64,000 nucleotides of DNA, taken from assembly GCA_964564635.1 (NCBI GenBank), contig CAZMAR010000001.1:62001-126000 (forward strand). Direction: 5' to 3'. Under the pieces are notes generated by a model. That model was not told the origin of the DNA and searched no databases. It saw only the letters and a list, made by a program, of their open reading frames with translations. This document shows, in pieces, positions 26,878 through 35,458 of the stretch (the stretch's first letter is position 1; each line of letters opens with the position of its first letter). This stretch comes from Tepidaquicella sp964564635 (GTDB taxonomy: Bacteria > Bacteroidota > Ignavibacteria > Tepidaquicellales > Tepidaquicellaceae). The position numbers were made by a program, and so were the translations under genes.

Positions 26878-27594
26878 TTATTGCTCCTTATTCATTTTAT
26901 ATTCTGAAAATAAGAATTTATTTTTATTTAATTCAATATATTTTTCCAGTTTTTTTTGTGAAGATTTCTTTCGCCATTTTTCTATCTCTGAATGATTTCC
27001 GCTAAGTAATACTTCTGGAACTTGCAAATCCTCTATAATTTCAGGGCGCGTGTAGTATGCGCAATCGAATATTTCTTCTGTTTGGAATGTATCAGTGATT
27101 GCAGATTCTCCATCGTGTAATACACCGGGAATTAACCTTGAAATTGAATCTATAAATACAATTGCTGCTATATCTCCGCAGGAGAGAACATACTCACCTA
27201 TAGAAATTTCTTTTGTTACAAATTTTTCAATTATTCGTTCGTCTATACCTTTGTAATGTCCGCACAAAAGCAAGAAATTATTTTTTAAAGATAATTGATT
27301 TGCAAGTTTTTGATTTAGAATTTCTCCTTGTGCTGAAAAGTAAATTATTTCATCATAATCACATTCCTGTTTTAGCTTATTAATTACTCTGAAGAAAGGC
27401 TCTGGCTTTAATATCATTCCTGCTCCTCCGCCATAAGGTTCATCATCAATCTGACGATAATTACCTTCTGCGTAGTCTCTAAGATTATTTACAAAAACCT
27501 CTATATATCCTTTTGATTTTGCCCTTGATATTAAACCAAAATTCAAAGGACTCTGTAGTATATCAGGGTTCGCACTTATTATATCAAACCTCAT
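26878..27594 (-). CDS. trmD: tRNA (guanine-N1)-methyltransferase
   Basis: A 238-residue TrmD, a SPOUT-fold enzyme that methylates G37 next to the anticodon in tRNAs with G36. Characteristic stretches are RQIDDEPYGGGAGMILKPEP, LLCGHYKGIDERI, ISIGEYVLSCGDIAA and IPGVLHDGESAITD, which form the trefoil-knot cofactor site. It overlaps rimM by 11 nt in the conserved rpsP-rimM-trmD-rplS order. Confidence 0.97.
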   Translation of the reverse strand: MRFDIISANPDILQSPLNFGLISRAKSKGYIEVFVNNLRDYAEGNYRQIDDEPYGGGAGMILKPEPFFRVINKLKQECDYDEIIYFSAQGEILNQKLANQLSLKNNFLLLCGHYKGIDERIIEKFVTKEISIGEYVLSCGDIAAIVFIDSISRLIPGVLHDGESAITDTFQTEEIFDCAYYTRPEIIEDLQVPEVLLSGNHSEIEKWRKKSSQKKLEKYIELNKNKFLFSEYKMNKEQ

Positions 27595-28132
27595 AAATTG
27601 AATCTATTAGACCTTCAATATATTTTATAAAAATTACCTTTTGTTTCAAATCAATCTTTTCGATAAATTGTTCTCGCATAGGGATAAAAATTTTTTTTCT
27701 TTTCTCATCTAATACTACTATTAAATCATCAGCGCCATAATTCTCGACAGAACTTACATAACCAATTATCTTATCTCTTAATTGTAATCTACAACCGATT
27801 AAGTCATAGTAATAATACCATCCATCAGGGAGATTGACTCTCTTTGATTCCTCTATGCATATAAAACAGTTCGTAAGTAAACTTTTCTCTTCTTCAATTA
27901 TATTTTCGAATATGATATATATATATTTGCCTGAAAAGTTTATATCTTCGATAATAAATTTTTTCTTCTCATCATTTTCATTCACAAAATCTTTTTTCTC
28001 TTCATCATATACATACACATATTCGAGTTTCTTAAATCGTTCTGGAAAATCAGTTAAGGGGTAAATTTTAAATTTACCTTTTCTGCCTGAAGATTTTAAT
28101 ATTTTTCCTATAAATATATAATCTTTGAGCAA
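27584..28132 (-). CDS. rimM: 16S rRNA processing/maturation factor RimM
   Basis: A 182-residue RimM with the N-terminal beta-barrel (IGKILKSSGRKGKFKIYPLTD) and a C-terminal PRC barrel (WYYYYDLIGCRLQLRDKIIG, IFIPMREQFIEKIDLKQK). It binds S19 during 30S head assembly. Sequence is divergent but position between khpA and trmD secures the call. Its start is directly adjacent to khpA. Confidence 0.92.
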   Translation of the reverse strand: MLKDYIFIGKILKSSGRKGKFKIYPLTDFPERFKKLEYVYVYDEEKKDFVNENDEKKKFIIEDINFSGKYIYIIFENIIEEEKSLLTNCFICIEESKRVNLPDGWYYYYDLIGCRLQLRDKIIGYVSSVENYGADDLIVVLDEKRKKIFIPMREQFIEKIDLKQKVIFIKYIEGLIDSIYEV

Positions 28133-28384
28133 TTATTTTCTTTGTGATGCATTTTTATCGGGTATTTCTAAAGAACATTTTTTCCCTGACTTTGCACCAA
28201 CTGCAGTTAATAAAGTTCGCATCGCTGTTGCTGTTTTTCCAGATTTCCCAATAACTTTACCGGTTTCTGAATCATTTACATAGAGTTTGTATATAAATCT
28301 ATCATTTTCAACTACTTCCTCAACCTTTACATCTTCTGGTTTGTCGACAAGATTCTTTGCAATAAATTCAATAAATTCCCGCAT
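28133..28384 (-). CDS. khpA: KH-domain RNA-binding protein KhpA
   Basis: An 83-residue single-KH protein (formerly YlqC family) with the RNA-binding GxxG loop in KVIGKSGKTATAMRTLL (about residues 44-60). KhpA partners with KhpB/Jag in several bacteria and binds many RNAs. Encoded in its usual place between rpsP and rimM. The tail after the KH fold is short (DKNASQRK). Confidence 0.93.
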   Translation of the reverse strand: MREFIEFIAKNLVDKPEDVKVEEVVENDRFIYKLYVNDSETGKVIGKSGKTATAMRTLLTAVGAKSGKKCSLEIPDKNASQRK

Positions 28385-28424
28385 TGATTTACCTCCTGTT
28401 GGGTATTTAGTTAAACAATATTAA

Positions 28425-28853
28425 TTAAGATTGCGTTTCTGCTTCTTTTGGCTTTGATTCTTTCTCGATTTTCTTTTCTTTTCGTCTCTTTTCTGATAGC
28501 TTCTTCTTTTTTTCTTTTTGCTTATTTTCTCTATATTCTTTTGCCAATTTGAATTTTTGTAGTGCTTCCTGTATCTCTTCCTCTGTCTTGCCTTTCTTTT
28601 CAAGAAATAATCTATATTTTATCCCTTCCTTCTTTAATAATGAATTAACTGTTTCCGTAGGAATAGCACCTGTATTTAACCAGTGTTTTAACCTATCAAT
28701 TTTTATAGAAAATTTTATTGGGTCAAAATTAGGGTCATAATAACCCAATTCCTCTATTGCTCTCCCATCTCTTGGTGAGCGTGAGTCGGCAACGATTATT
28801 TTGTATACAGGTTTCTTTTTCTTACCTGTTCTTTTTAATCTTATTTTTACCAA
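28425..28853 (-). CDS. rpsP: 30S ribosomal protein S16 with a long charged tail
   Basis: A 142-residue bS16. The first 80 residues are standard (VKIRLKRTGKKKKPVYKIIV, DSRSPRDGRAIEELGYYDPN, RLKHWLNTGAIPTETV). The remaining 60 residues are mostly Lys and Glu and form a predicted charged helix, where many bacteria stop near residue 85-90. Such extensions are seen in Bacteroidota. It lies 28 bp downstream of ffh. Confidence 0.96.
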   Translation of the reverse strand: MVKIRLKRTGKKKKPVYKIIVADSRSPRDGRAIEELGYYDPNFDPIKFSIKIDRLKHWLNTGAIPTETVNSLLKKEGIKYRLFLEKKGKTEEEIQEALQKFKLAKEYRENKQKEKKKKLSEKRRKEKKIEKESKPKEAETQS

Positions 28854-28881
28854 TTTATATCTCCTTAATTTTTAATTTCTT

Positions 28882-30222
28882 TTATTTTAATATATCTTTG
28901 GGTAAATTCATTCCTTTTATTAAATCTCGCATTTTACCTTTACTAAACCCTTTCATTATCTTTTTCATTTCTTCATATTGTTTAATTAATTTATTTACAT
29001 CCTGTATGCTTGTTCCACTTCCATTTGCTATTCGGCGTCTTCTTGAACCATTTAATATAGCTGGGTTTATTCGTTCCTGTTCGGTCATCGATAGGATTAT
29101 TGCCTCTAATTTTGTTATAACTTTGTCATCAAATTTTGCATCTTTTAATTTGCTTCCTATTCCTGGAAGCATTGAAACAACACTTGACAGGGGACCCATT
29201 TTTTTTATCTGTCTTAATTGTGTCAAATAGTCATTAAAGTCAAATGTGTTTTTACGGTATTTCTCTTCTAACTTTGCAGCTTGTTCTAAATCAAACGTTT
29301 GCTGCGCTTTTTCAACAAAACTTACAATATCTCCCATTCCAAGTATTCTTGATGCCATTCTTTCGGGATGAAATTGTTCAATAGCATCAAGTTTTTCTCC
29401 AACACTAACAAATTTTATGGGTTTATTTACAATTGAACGAATGGAAAGCGCTGCACCACCTTTTGTATCTCCATCAAGTTTCGTTAAAACAACGCCTGTA
29501 TATTCAAGTCGTTCATTAAATATTTTTGCTGTATTAACAGCATCCTGTCCGGTCATAGAATCTACTACAAACAATATTTCTGAAGGCTTTAATACATTTT
29601 TCAAATCGGAAACTTCGTTCATCATTTTTTCATCAATTGATAATCTTCCTGCTGTGTCTATAATAAGGACGTCTCTTGCACTTTTTCTGCAATATTCAAC
29701 TGAATCTTTTGCTATTTTTATTACATCTTTGCTTTCTATATCTGAATAAACTGGTATAGAACATTGACTCCCTAAAATTTTCAATTGTTCAATAGCGGCA
29801 GGTCTATAAATATCACAGGCGGAAAGAGCCGGACTGTATCCCTTATCTTTTAAATATTTAGCCAATTTCGCAGCAAATGTTGTCTTCCCTGAGCCCTGTA
29901 ACCCAACTATAAGAATTATGGAGGGTATAGCACTTGATATTAATAAATCTGATCTTTCTGAACCTAAAAGTTTAATTAGCTCGTCATTAATTATCTTAAT
30001 AATTAACTGTCCCGGTGTGACGCTGTTTATAACATTCTGACCAAGAGATTTCTGCTTGATTTCATTTATGAATGAATTGACAACCTTATAATTAACATCT
30101 GCATCAAAAAATATTCTTCTAATTTCACGAAGAGGTTCTTCAATGTTTTTCTCATTGATTTTTCCCTGTCCGCGAATCTTTCTTAAAACACTCTCGAGTT
30201 TATGTGTCAATTCATCAAACAT
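28882..30222 (-). CDS. ffh: signal recognition particle protein Ffh
   Basis: A 446-residue SRP54 GTPase. N domain 1-85; G domain with G1 GLQGSGKTTFAAKLAKYL (about 106-123), DTAGR, TKLDGDTKGGAALSI and the insertion box; M domain from about 300 with the flexible methionine-rich RNA/signal-binding segment ending in KGKMRDLIKGMNLPKD. It targets membrane proteins co-translationally. It is probably the first gene of the block leading to rpsP, khpA, rimM, trmD and rplS. Confidence 0.97.
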   Translation of the reverse strand: MFDELTHKLESVLRKIRGQGKINEKNIEEPLREIRRIFFDADVNYKVVNSFINEIKQKSLGQNVINSVTPGQLIIKIINDELIKLLGSERSDLLISSAIPSIILIVGLQGSGKTTFAAKLAKYLKDKGYSPALSACDIYRPAAIEQLKILGSQCSIPVYSDIESKDVIKIAKDSVEYCRKSARDVLIIDTAGRLSIDEKMMNEVSDLKNVLKPSEILFVVDSMTGQDAVNTAKIFNERLEYTGVVLTKLDGDTKGGAALSIRSIVNKPIKFVSVGEKLDAIEQFHPERMASRILGMGDIVSFVEKAQQTFDLEQAAKLEEKYRKNTFDFNDYLTQLRQIKKMGPLSSVVSMLPGIGSKLKDAKFDDKVITKLEAIILSMTEQERINPAILNGSRRRRIANGSGTSIQDVNKLIKQYEEMKKIMKGFSKGKMRDLIKGMNLPKDILK

Positions 30223-30409
30223 TAGAAAAACATAAAATTAAAAACAATTAAATTAATAATCACTTAAATTTTTTTCAAGGTATATAATATTATATATTTA
30301 TTAATATTAAACTGCGAAAATAATGTATATTGACAATAATTTAATAAAAATATAATTTTATATGTGGTTAAAATAAACATTTATTATTAATTAAAAGAAA
30401 GGAACTTCA

Positions 30410-30859
30410 ATGAAAAGCAAAATTTTCTTTTTAATTGTAGTGGGTGTAGTATTTGCATTTTTATTTGCACCGGTATCTTCTTTCGCACAAAATGAAACTT
30501 ATGAGGTGGTAAAAGGTGATTGTTTATGGAAAATTTCTAAAAAACAATTACAAGATGGTAAACTCTGGCCTGAAATCTGGGTATTGAACAAAGATGGTGT
30601 TGTTAACAAGGATAAATTTGATAAGGAAAAATATAAAACAATAAAGAATCCAAATCTTATTTATCCTACACAAATTCTTAAAATTCCCAAAGCTCCTAAG
30701 TTAACTAAAGAAGAATTGCAAACAGCATATAAGGAGGCCAAGAAGTATTGGAGAAAAATGCATCCCTGGAAACCTAAAGTGAAAAAAGAAGAAACAACCG
30801 AGAAGCCAAAAGATGAATCAATAAAGAAAGAAGAGAAGAAAGAAGAAAAAAAGAAATAA
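30410..30859 (+). CDS. LysM-domain secreted protein
   Basis: A 149-residue protein with a signal peptide (about 1-26, SSFAQ) and one LysM domain (about 31-90: YEVVKGDCLWKISKKQLQ, GKLWPEIWVLNKDGV, NPNLIYPTQILKIPK), which binds peptidoglycan. The tail (105-149) is a Lys/Glu-rich low-complexity stretch. Start is supported by a purine-rich AAAGGAA about 8 nt upstream. A strong intrinsic terminator follows, so it is a single-gene unit. Similar short LysM proteins often serve as periplasmic wall-attachment factors; partner unknown. Confidence 0.87.
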   Translation: MKSKIFFLIVVGVVFAFLFAPVSSFAQNETYEVVKGDCLWKISKKQLQDGKLWPEIWVLNKDGVVNKDKFDKEKYKTIKNPNLIYPTQILKIPKAPKLTKEELQTAYKEAKKYWRKMHPWKPKVKKEETTEKPKDESIKKEEKKEEKKK

Positions 30860-30881
30860 AGAGGGAAATTTCAATTTTAAA

Positions 30882-30920
30882 AATGCCATTCTCTATTTTA
30901 TGATAGAGATGGCATTTTTT
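30882..30920 (+). terminator. intrinsic terminator after the LysM gene
   Basis: AATGCCATCTCTAT-type arms (30882-30896 and 30902-30916, with one unpaired T) close a short A/T loop and are followed by a T-run to 30920. It ends the LysM gene 23 bp downstream of its stop. It also reads acceptably on the minus strand. Confidence 0.85.
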
Positions 30921-30939
30921 ATTAATTTAACAAGTAAAA

Positions 30940-31506
30940 ATGCTGATTTGTGGAATTGACGAAGCCGGTAGAGGTCCTCTTGCAGGTCCGGTAGTAGCAG
31001 CAGCGGTAATCTTTAGAGATACTACATATATTAAAGGAGTTAAAGATTCAAAAAAAATTTCTCCTTCAACCAGGGAAATTTTGTATGAAGAAATAATTAA
31101 ATCTTCTGTGGAATATAAAATATCTATTATTGATAATCACATAATAGATAAAATTAACATTTTAAAAGCTACTATGATAGCAATGGAAAATTGTCTCTTA
31201 AACCTGAAGTGGAAACCGTCAATGATATATATTGATGGTAATTATTTTAAATTGGAAAATGATAGACATTTACTTTATAAGTTCAAAAAAGTTGTTAAAG
31301 GTGATGAAAAAATTTTTCAAATTTCTGCTGCATCAATTATTGCAAAAGTTGAAAGGGATAGAATTATGTTAGAACTTGATAAACTATTTCCACAATATAA
31401 TTTTAAGACTAATAAAGGATATCCTACTGAGGAGCACATTGTGAAAATTAAAAAGTACGGGCTTAGTCCGGTTCATAGAATTACTTTCTGTCAAAAATAT
31501 TTATAG
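30940..31506 (+). CDS. rnhB: ribonuclease HII
   Basis: A 188-residue RNase HII that removes ribonucleotides from DNA and RNA primers. Start motif CGIDEAGRGPLAGPVVAAAV carries the catalytic Asp-Glu pair; the central Asp is in IYIDGNYF and further conserved residues in AASIIAKVERDRIM and GYPTEEHI. Followed by yraN after 1 bp, a common pairing. Confidence 0.95.
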   Translation: MLICGIDEAGRGPLAGPVVAAAVIFRDTTYIKGVKDSKKISPSTREILYEEIIKSSVEYKISIIDNHIIDKINILKATMIAMENCLLNLKWKPSMIYIDGNYFKLENDRHLLYKFKKVVKGDEKIFQISAASIIAKVERDRIMLELDKLFPQYNFKTNKGYPTEEHIVKIKKYGLSPVHRITFCQKYL

Positions 31507-31507
31507 T

Positions 31508-31882
31508 ATGTTTTTAAATAAATTATCACTCGGTGAAAAAGGGGAACGGATAGCAAGAAAATTTCTTAGAAAAAAGAAACTGAAATTCATAACGAATAAT
31601 TTTGTTTATAAAAAGAAAGAAGTTGATTTAATCTTTAAAGATGAAAAAAATAAGACTTTGATTTTTGTTGAGGTAAAAACCCGTTCTGATGATTCTTTTG
31701 CAACCCCAGAGGATAATATTAATTCAGCAAAAATAAAAAAATATGATTTTGTTATTAACGGTTTTCTAATGAAATACCCACAATATAAAAATTATGGAAT
31801 TAGAATTGATTCTGTTGGTGTTACATTCAAGGGTGGCAAAGTTGAAATTAATCATCTTGAAGGAATTAATCAGGCTTTTTAA
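31508..31882 (+). CDS. yraN: YraN-family (UPF0102) endonuclease-like protein
   Basis: A 124-residue protein of the PD-(D/E)xK superfamily. GEKGERIARKFLRKKKLKFI, EVDLIFKD and LIFVEVKTRSDDSFATPEDN contain the Glu/Asp/ExK residues of the nuclease core. Substrate in vivo is unclear; the family is often found beside rnhB. Its 3' end overlaps the convergent hemW stop by 4 nt. Confidence 0.93.
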   Translation: MFLNKLSLGEKGERIARKFLRKKKLKFITNNFVYKKKEVDLIFKDEKNKTLIFVEVKTRSDDSFATPEDNINSAKIKKYDFVINGFLMKYPQYKNYGIRIDSVGVTFKGGKVEINHLEGINQAF

Positions 31883-33021
31883 AAGTATTTTACCATTATC
31901 TCATCTGCTAAAAACATACCATCTCTTGTTAATTTAAATCTTCCTCCGCTAAATTCTGCAAATCCATTTTTAATTAGTGTACTAATTGAATCTTTAAATT
32001 TTTTCTTAAAATCTATACCTGTGAAGGCTTTTATTTTTTTTAAATCTATTCCTTTGCTCCTCAATCCAAGGTATATTATCTCAGTCTCAATTTGTTTTTT
32101 GGTTAATTTGTATCTCCTCTCTATCGGTAATTTGTTTTTTTCTAAAGATATATTATATCTTATTATATTTTTGAAATTATTCCATCTTTCTAAATTTATA
32201 AAAGAATGGGAGGAAGGTCCTAATCCTAAATAATTTTCATATTCCCAATATTTTAAATTATGTCTCGATTCGTAACCGTCTTTTGTAAAATTCGATATTT
32301 CGTAATGATTATATGAATTAGATTCAAGTGTTTCTTTTATATACTTATATTGTTTGTATTCCTCATTACTGCTTGCTGGTTTTATTTCTTTTTTTTCTAC
32401 CTGTAAAAATAATTTTGTATCTTCTTCATAAATTAGTGAATATGTAGAAATATGAGGAATCTTCAGTTTTATCACATATTTTAAAGTCTCTGATAAATCT
32501 TTTATATCCATCCCCGGAATTGAGTGAATTATATCTACATTAATGTTATAAAAATTTGAAATAATTTTATCAAGAGCATATTTTATATTTCTTACGTTAC
32601 AATATCGGTTTAGAAATATTAGATGCTTTCTTTTTAAAGATTGCATTCCGTAACTAATTCTATTTATTCCAAGTGATTTTAGGGCTTTTATATAATTATT
32701 TTTTTCAATTATATCTTCTGGATTTACCTCTATTGTTATTTCTGATTTTTTAGCTATTGAGAAATTTTTAGAAAATTTATTTAATATTTCTTCTAATTCT
32801 TTTTCTCCGAGTATTGATGGAGTACCACCCCCAAAATATATTGTGTCAAAGGAAATATTACGGTATATGTCTTTATATATATCAATTTCTTTTTTTAAAT
32901 TTTCTATAAATTTTTTTAAGATGTTTAGATTGGTAACTGAATAGAAATCACAATATCCACACTTTTTTCTACAAAAAGGTATATGAATATAAATTCCAGC
33001 AAATTTGTTATTCTCAGTCAA
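31879..33021 (-). CDS. hemW: HemW-like radical SAM protein
   Basis: A 380-residue radical SAM enzyme. The [4Fe-4S] motif is CRKKCGYCDF (about residues 17-26), followed by TIYFGGGTPSILGEKELEEIL and the SAM-binding IDIIHSIPGM, and a C-terminal HemN-like domain (YLGLGPSSHSF). HemW proteins bind haem and help load it into respiratory proteins; they lack coproporphyrinogen oxidase activity. Annotated names vary between HemW and HemN-like; the CxxxCxxC without the extra HemN Cys supports HemW. Confidence 0.9.
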   Translation of the reverse strand: MTENNKFAGIYIHIPFCRKKCGYCDFYSVTNLNILKKFIENLKKEIDIYKDIYRNISFDTIYFGGGTPSILGEKELEEILNKFSKNFSIAKKSEITIEVNPEDIIEKNNYIKALKSLGINRISYGMQSLKRKHLIFLNRYCNVRNIKYALDKIISNFYNINVDIIHSIPGMDIKDLSETLKYVIKLKIPHISTYSLIYEEDTKLFLQVEKKEIKPASSNEEYKQYKYIKETLESNSYNHYEISNFTKDGYESRHNLKYWEYENYLGLGPSSHSFINLERWNNFKNIIRYNISLEKNKLPIERRYKLTKKQIETEIIYLGLRSKGIDLKKIKAFTGIDFKKKFKDSISTLIKNGFAEFSGGRFKLTRDGMFLADEIMVKYF

Positions 33022-33318
33022 TAATACAAAATTTTTATCAAATTACTAAGTTCTTTTACTTTATAAAATGTATAAAGAATATCAGATTATATTTATCCAT
33101 ATACAATTTATTAGTTATTATATGTGTTAACTAAAAACTTATATTTTAATAATTTTTAATTTTTCCAAATATAACAACAGCCTCTGGGACGAGATTTTTA
33201 TAATTTTAATATTAGCAAATAATAACATCTTTCGTGAAAGCCCAAAAAATTTTTTAAAAAAATTACAACTACGAAAGCAAAAAAATCATTTTCAAATCCG
33301 TAAATATTCCAATTTCTA
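33022..33318. other. intergenic region between divergent genes
   Basis: About 300 bp of A/T-rich DNA between hemW (minus) and the five-gene metabolic operon (plus). No ORF or RNA gene seen. It must contain the hemW promoter; the promoter of the plus-strand operon lies at its right end. Confidence 0.6.
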
Positions 33319-33349
33319 TTGAAAAATTGCGAAATTTTAATTATATTTG
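33319..33349 (+). promoter_or_regulatory. Bacteroidota-type promoter of the dehydrogenase/lyase/CoA-transferase operon
   Basis: TTG at 33319-33321, a 20-nt spacer and TATATTTG at 33342-33349 match the TTG/TAnnTTTG promoter exactly, with the same spacing as the MarR promoter. The -7 box ends 13 nt before the ATG at 33363, implying a very short leader. Confidence 0.55.
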
Positions 33350-33362
33350 TTTTAAAAAAAAT

Positions 33363-34481
33363 ATGGCAAAATACAAAATTGCTTGGTTACCCGGTGATGG
33401 GGTAGGTGTGGAAGTACTTGAAGCAGCAAAAATAATCCTTGATAAATTAAATCTTGATGCTGAATATATTAAAGGGGATATAGGTTGGCATTTTTGGTGT
33501 ACGGAAGGTGATGCACTACCAGAAAGGACCATTAATTTATTGAAAAATGTAGATGCTGCTTTATTTGGAGCTATTACCTCTAAACCTGTTAAAGCTGCAG
33601 CTGCTGAATTGGTGCCTGAACTTCAAAATAAAGGACTTACTTATAGGTCTCCTATCGTAAGGATGAGACAACTTTTCGATTTATATATATGTCTCAGGCC
33701 GTGCAAAGCGTATAAAGGTAATCCTTTAAATTATAAAGAGGGCATAGATATAGTAGTCTTCAGGGAAAATACTGAAGATTTATATTCTGGTGTTGAATTT
33801 AATCCTGTACCAGAAGAATTAGTAAATACTTTATCAAATTTATCAAAACCATTTTCAGCATTTAAAGATGTTCCTCTGACTGATTATGCAATTTCCTGTA
33901 AGATAAATACGAAAGAAGGCTCTGAACGAATTATAAGAGCCGCTTTTGATTTCGCGAAAAAGTTTAATCGAAAGAAAGTTACTGTCGTTCATAAAGCGAA
34001 TGTAGTTCGAGCTACTGATGGTCTGTTTCTCGAAACTGCTAGAGAAGTTGCAAAAAATTATCCCGAAATTCAATTAGATGATGCTAATATTGATGCGATG
34101 ACTATGTGGTTATTGAAGAATCCATATAATTATGATGTTCTTGTTGCACCGAATTTATATGGAGATATTATTTCTGATTTATGTGCTCAAATGGTAGGTG
34201 GACTCGGATTTGGTTGTTCAGGAAATATTGGCGAAAAACTTGCAGTTTTTGAACCAACTCACGGCTCCGCACCCAAATATGCTGGCATGTATAAAGTTAA
34301 TCCTATTGCTACTATTCTCTCTGTTAAAATGATGCTTGATTGGTTAGGAGAGGTAGAAAGTGCAAAAGCTTTGGAAAATGCAGTCGCAAATGTTATTGAA
34401 GAAGGCAAAGTTAAAACCTACGATATGGGCGGGAATCATTCTACCTTGGAAATGGCGAAAGCAATAGCATCGAATATATAA
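33363..34481 (+). CDS. isocitrate/isopropylmalate-family beta-decarboxylating dehydrogenase
   Basis: A 372-residue dehydrogenase; ATG 33363 is preferred to an upstream in-frame ATG because it begins MAKYKIAWLPGDG, the family N-terminus. VRMRQLFDLYICLRPCK and VVFRENTEDLYSGVEF resemble isocitrate dehydrogenase more than IPMDH, and GSAPKYAGMYKVNP has the Lys-Tyr pair linked to NADP+ in E. coli Icd. The Icd SxN pair that binds the isocitrate gamma-carboxylate is SPI here (Asn to Ile). Likely oxidises a 2-hydroxy-3-carboxy acid to a 2-oxoacid plus CO2, or runs in reverse. First gene of a five-gene operon. Confidence 0.88.
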   Translation: MAKYKIAWLPGDGVGVEVLEAAKIILDKLNLDAEYIKGDIGWHFWCTEGDALPERTINLLKNVDAALFGAITSKPVKAAAAELVPELQNKGLTYRSPIVRMRQLFDLYICLRPCKAYKGNPLNYKEGIDIVVFRENTEDLYSGVEFNPVPEELVNTLSNLSKPFSAFKDVPLTDYAISCKINTKEGSERIIRAAFDFAKKFNRKKVTVVHKANVVRATDGLFLETAREVAKNYPEIQLDDANIDAMTMWLLKNPYNYDVLVAPNLYGDIISDLCAQMVGGLGFGCSGNIGEKLAVFEPTHGSAPKYAGMYKVNPIATILSVKMMLDWLGEVESAKALENAVANVIEEGKVKTYDMGGNHSTLEMAKAIASNI

Positions 34482-34527
34482 TTTTCATTTAAAATTAGGA
34501 TTTTTTATCATCTAAAAAATTTTTAGT

Positions 34528-35448
34528 ATGAAAAATATTATTATTCACGAAGTTGGACCGAGAGATGGCTTACAAGTAGAAAAAGAAATAGTTCCTACTC
34601 AAACTAAGATTAGTTGGATAAAGGAACTTATATCTTCAGGTATTGATATAGTTCAGGTAGGTTCTTTTGTTAATCCAAAACGAGTTCCTCAAATGGCTGA
34701 TACCGATGAAATTTTTAAATTCTTCAATTTACCTGAAAACAAAAATGATAAGGTTATTTTATCAGGATTGGTTTTAAATGAAAAAGGATATGAGAGAGGT
34801 ATTGAGTGTGGCGTTGATATGTTTTGTATGGGAGTATCTGCAAGCAACACTCATAGTAAGAATAACACCGGTATGACAACTGAGGAAGCACTTGAAAAAA
34901 TAATCAATATAGCAAAAACAGCTTTATCAAATAATAAAAAAATTCAAGTATCTGTGCAATCTGCTTTTGGATGTGGTTACGAAGGAAAAATTCCTGAAGA
35001 AAAAGTTTTAAATATTGTAAAAAAATATCTTGATGCAGGTATTAGGAACATCAGTTTAGCAGACACTGCTGGGCATGCAATACCATCTCAGGTTGAAGAT
35101 TTATTTGGTAAATTAAAATTACTTGATAAAGATATTACCCTTGCATGTCATTTTCATAATACTTATGGACTTGGTATTGCTAATGCTTATGCAGCATTCA
35201 GAGTTGGTGTTACTTCTTTTGAATCTTCTTTTGCAGGTCTTGGTGGTTGTCCATTTACTGCGATTGCAAGTGGAAATATACCCACAGAAGATTTAGTACA
35301 TATGTTTAACAAAATGTCTTATAGGACAGATATTGATCTGGATAAGATAATCAATGTTGCTAAAAGCGCAGCGGAATTTTTTAAGAGAGAGTTACCTGGA
35401 ACAATACATAAAACCGGTCCGATACCTGAAATTAATTCAAAAAACTAA
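34528..35448 (+). CDS. HMG-CoA lyase-like CoA-ester lyase (DRE-TIM family)
   Basis: A 306-residue enzyme of the HMG-CoA lyase group. EVGPRDGLQVEK carries the metal/catalytic Arg-Asp, ACHFHNTYGLGIANAYA the metal-binding HxH, and GLGGCPFTAIASGNIPTEDL the signature catalytic Cys loop specific to the lyases and absent from isopropylmalate synthases. It splits a 3-hydroxy-acyl-CoA to acetyl-CoA and an oxoacid, reversibly. Beside a CoA-transferase and an aconitase-type enzyme, the substrate may be citramalyl-CoA, citryl-CoA or a similar ester rather than HMG-CoA (inference). Confidence 0.88.
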   Translation: MKNIIIHEVGPRDGLQVEKEIVPTQTKISWIKELISSGIDIVQVGSFVNPKRVPQMADTDEIFKFFNLPENKNDKVILSGLVLNEKGYERGIECGVDMFCMGVSASNTHSKNNTGMTTEEALEKIINIAKTALSNNKKIQVSVQSAFGCGYEGKIPEEKVLNIVKKYLDAGIRNISLADTAGHAIPSQVEDLFGKLKLLDKDITLACHFHNTYGLGIANAYAAFRVGVTSFESSFAGLGGCPFTAIASGNIPTEDLVHMFNKMSYRTDIDLDKIINVAKSAAEFFKRELPGTIHKTGPIPEINSKN

Positions 35449-35458
35449 ACTAAAAAAT

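Noticed and set aside
28757..29230. 157-codon plus-strand ORF opposite rpsP and ffh
   Set aside because: Antisense to two certain genes; hydrophobic shadow translation.
30324..30358. TTGACA followed by TATAAT upstream of the LysM gene
   Set aside because: The spacing is 15 nt, too short for a sigma-70 promoter, and the A/T-rich sequence makes such matches frequent; Bacteroidota promoters use a different consensus.
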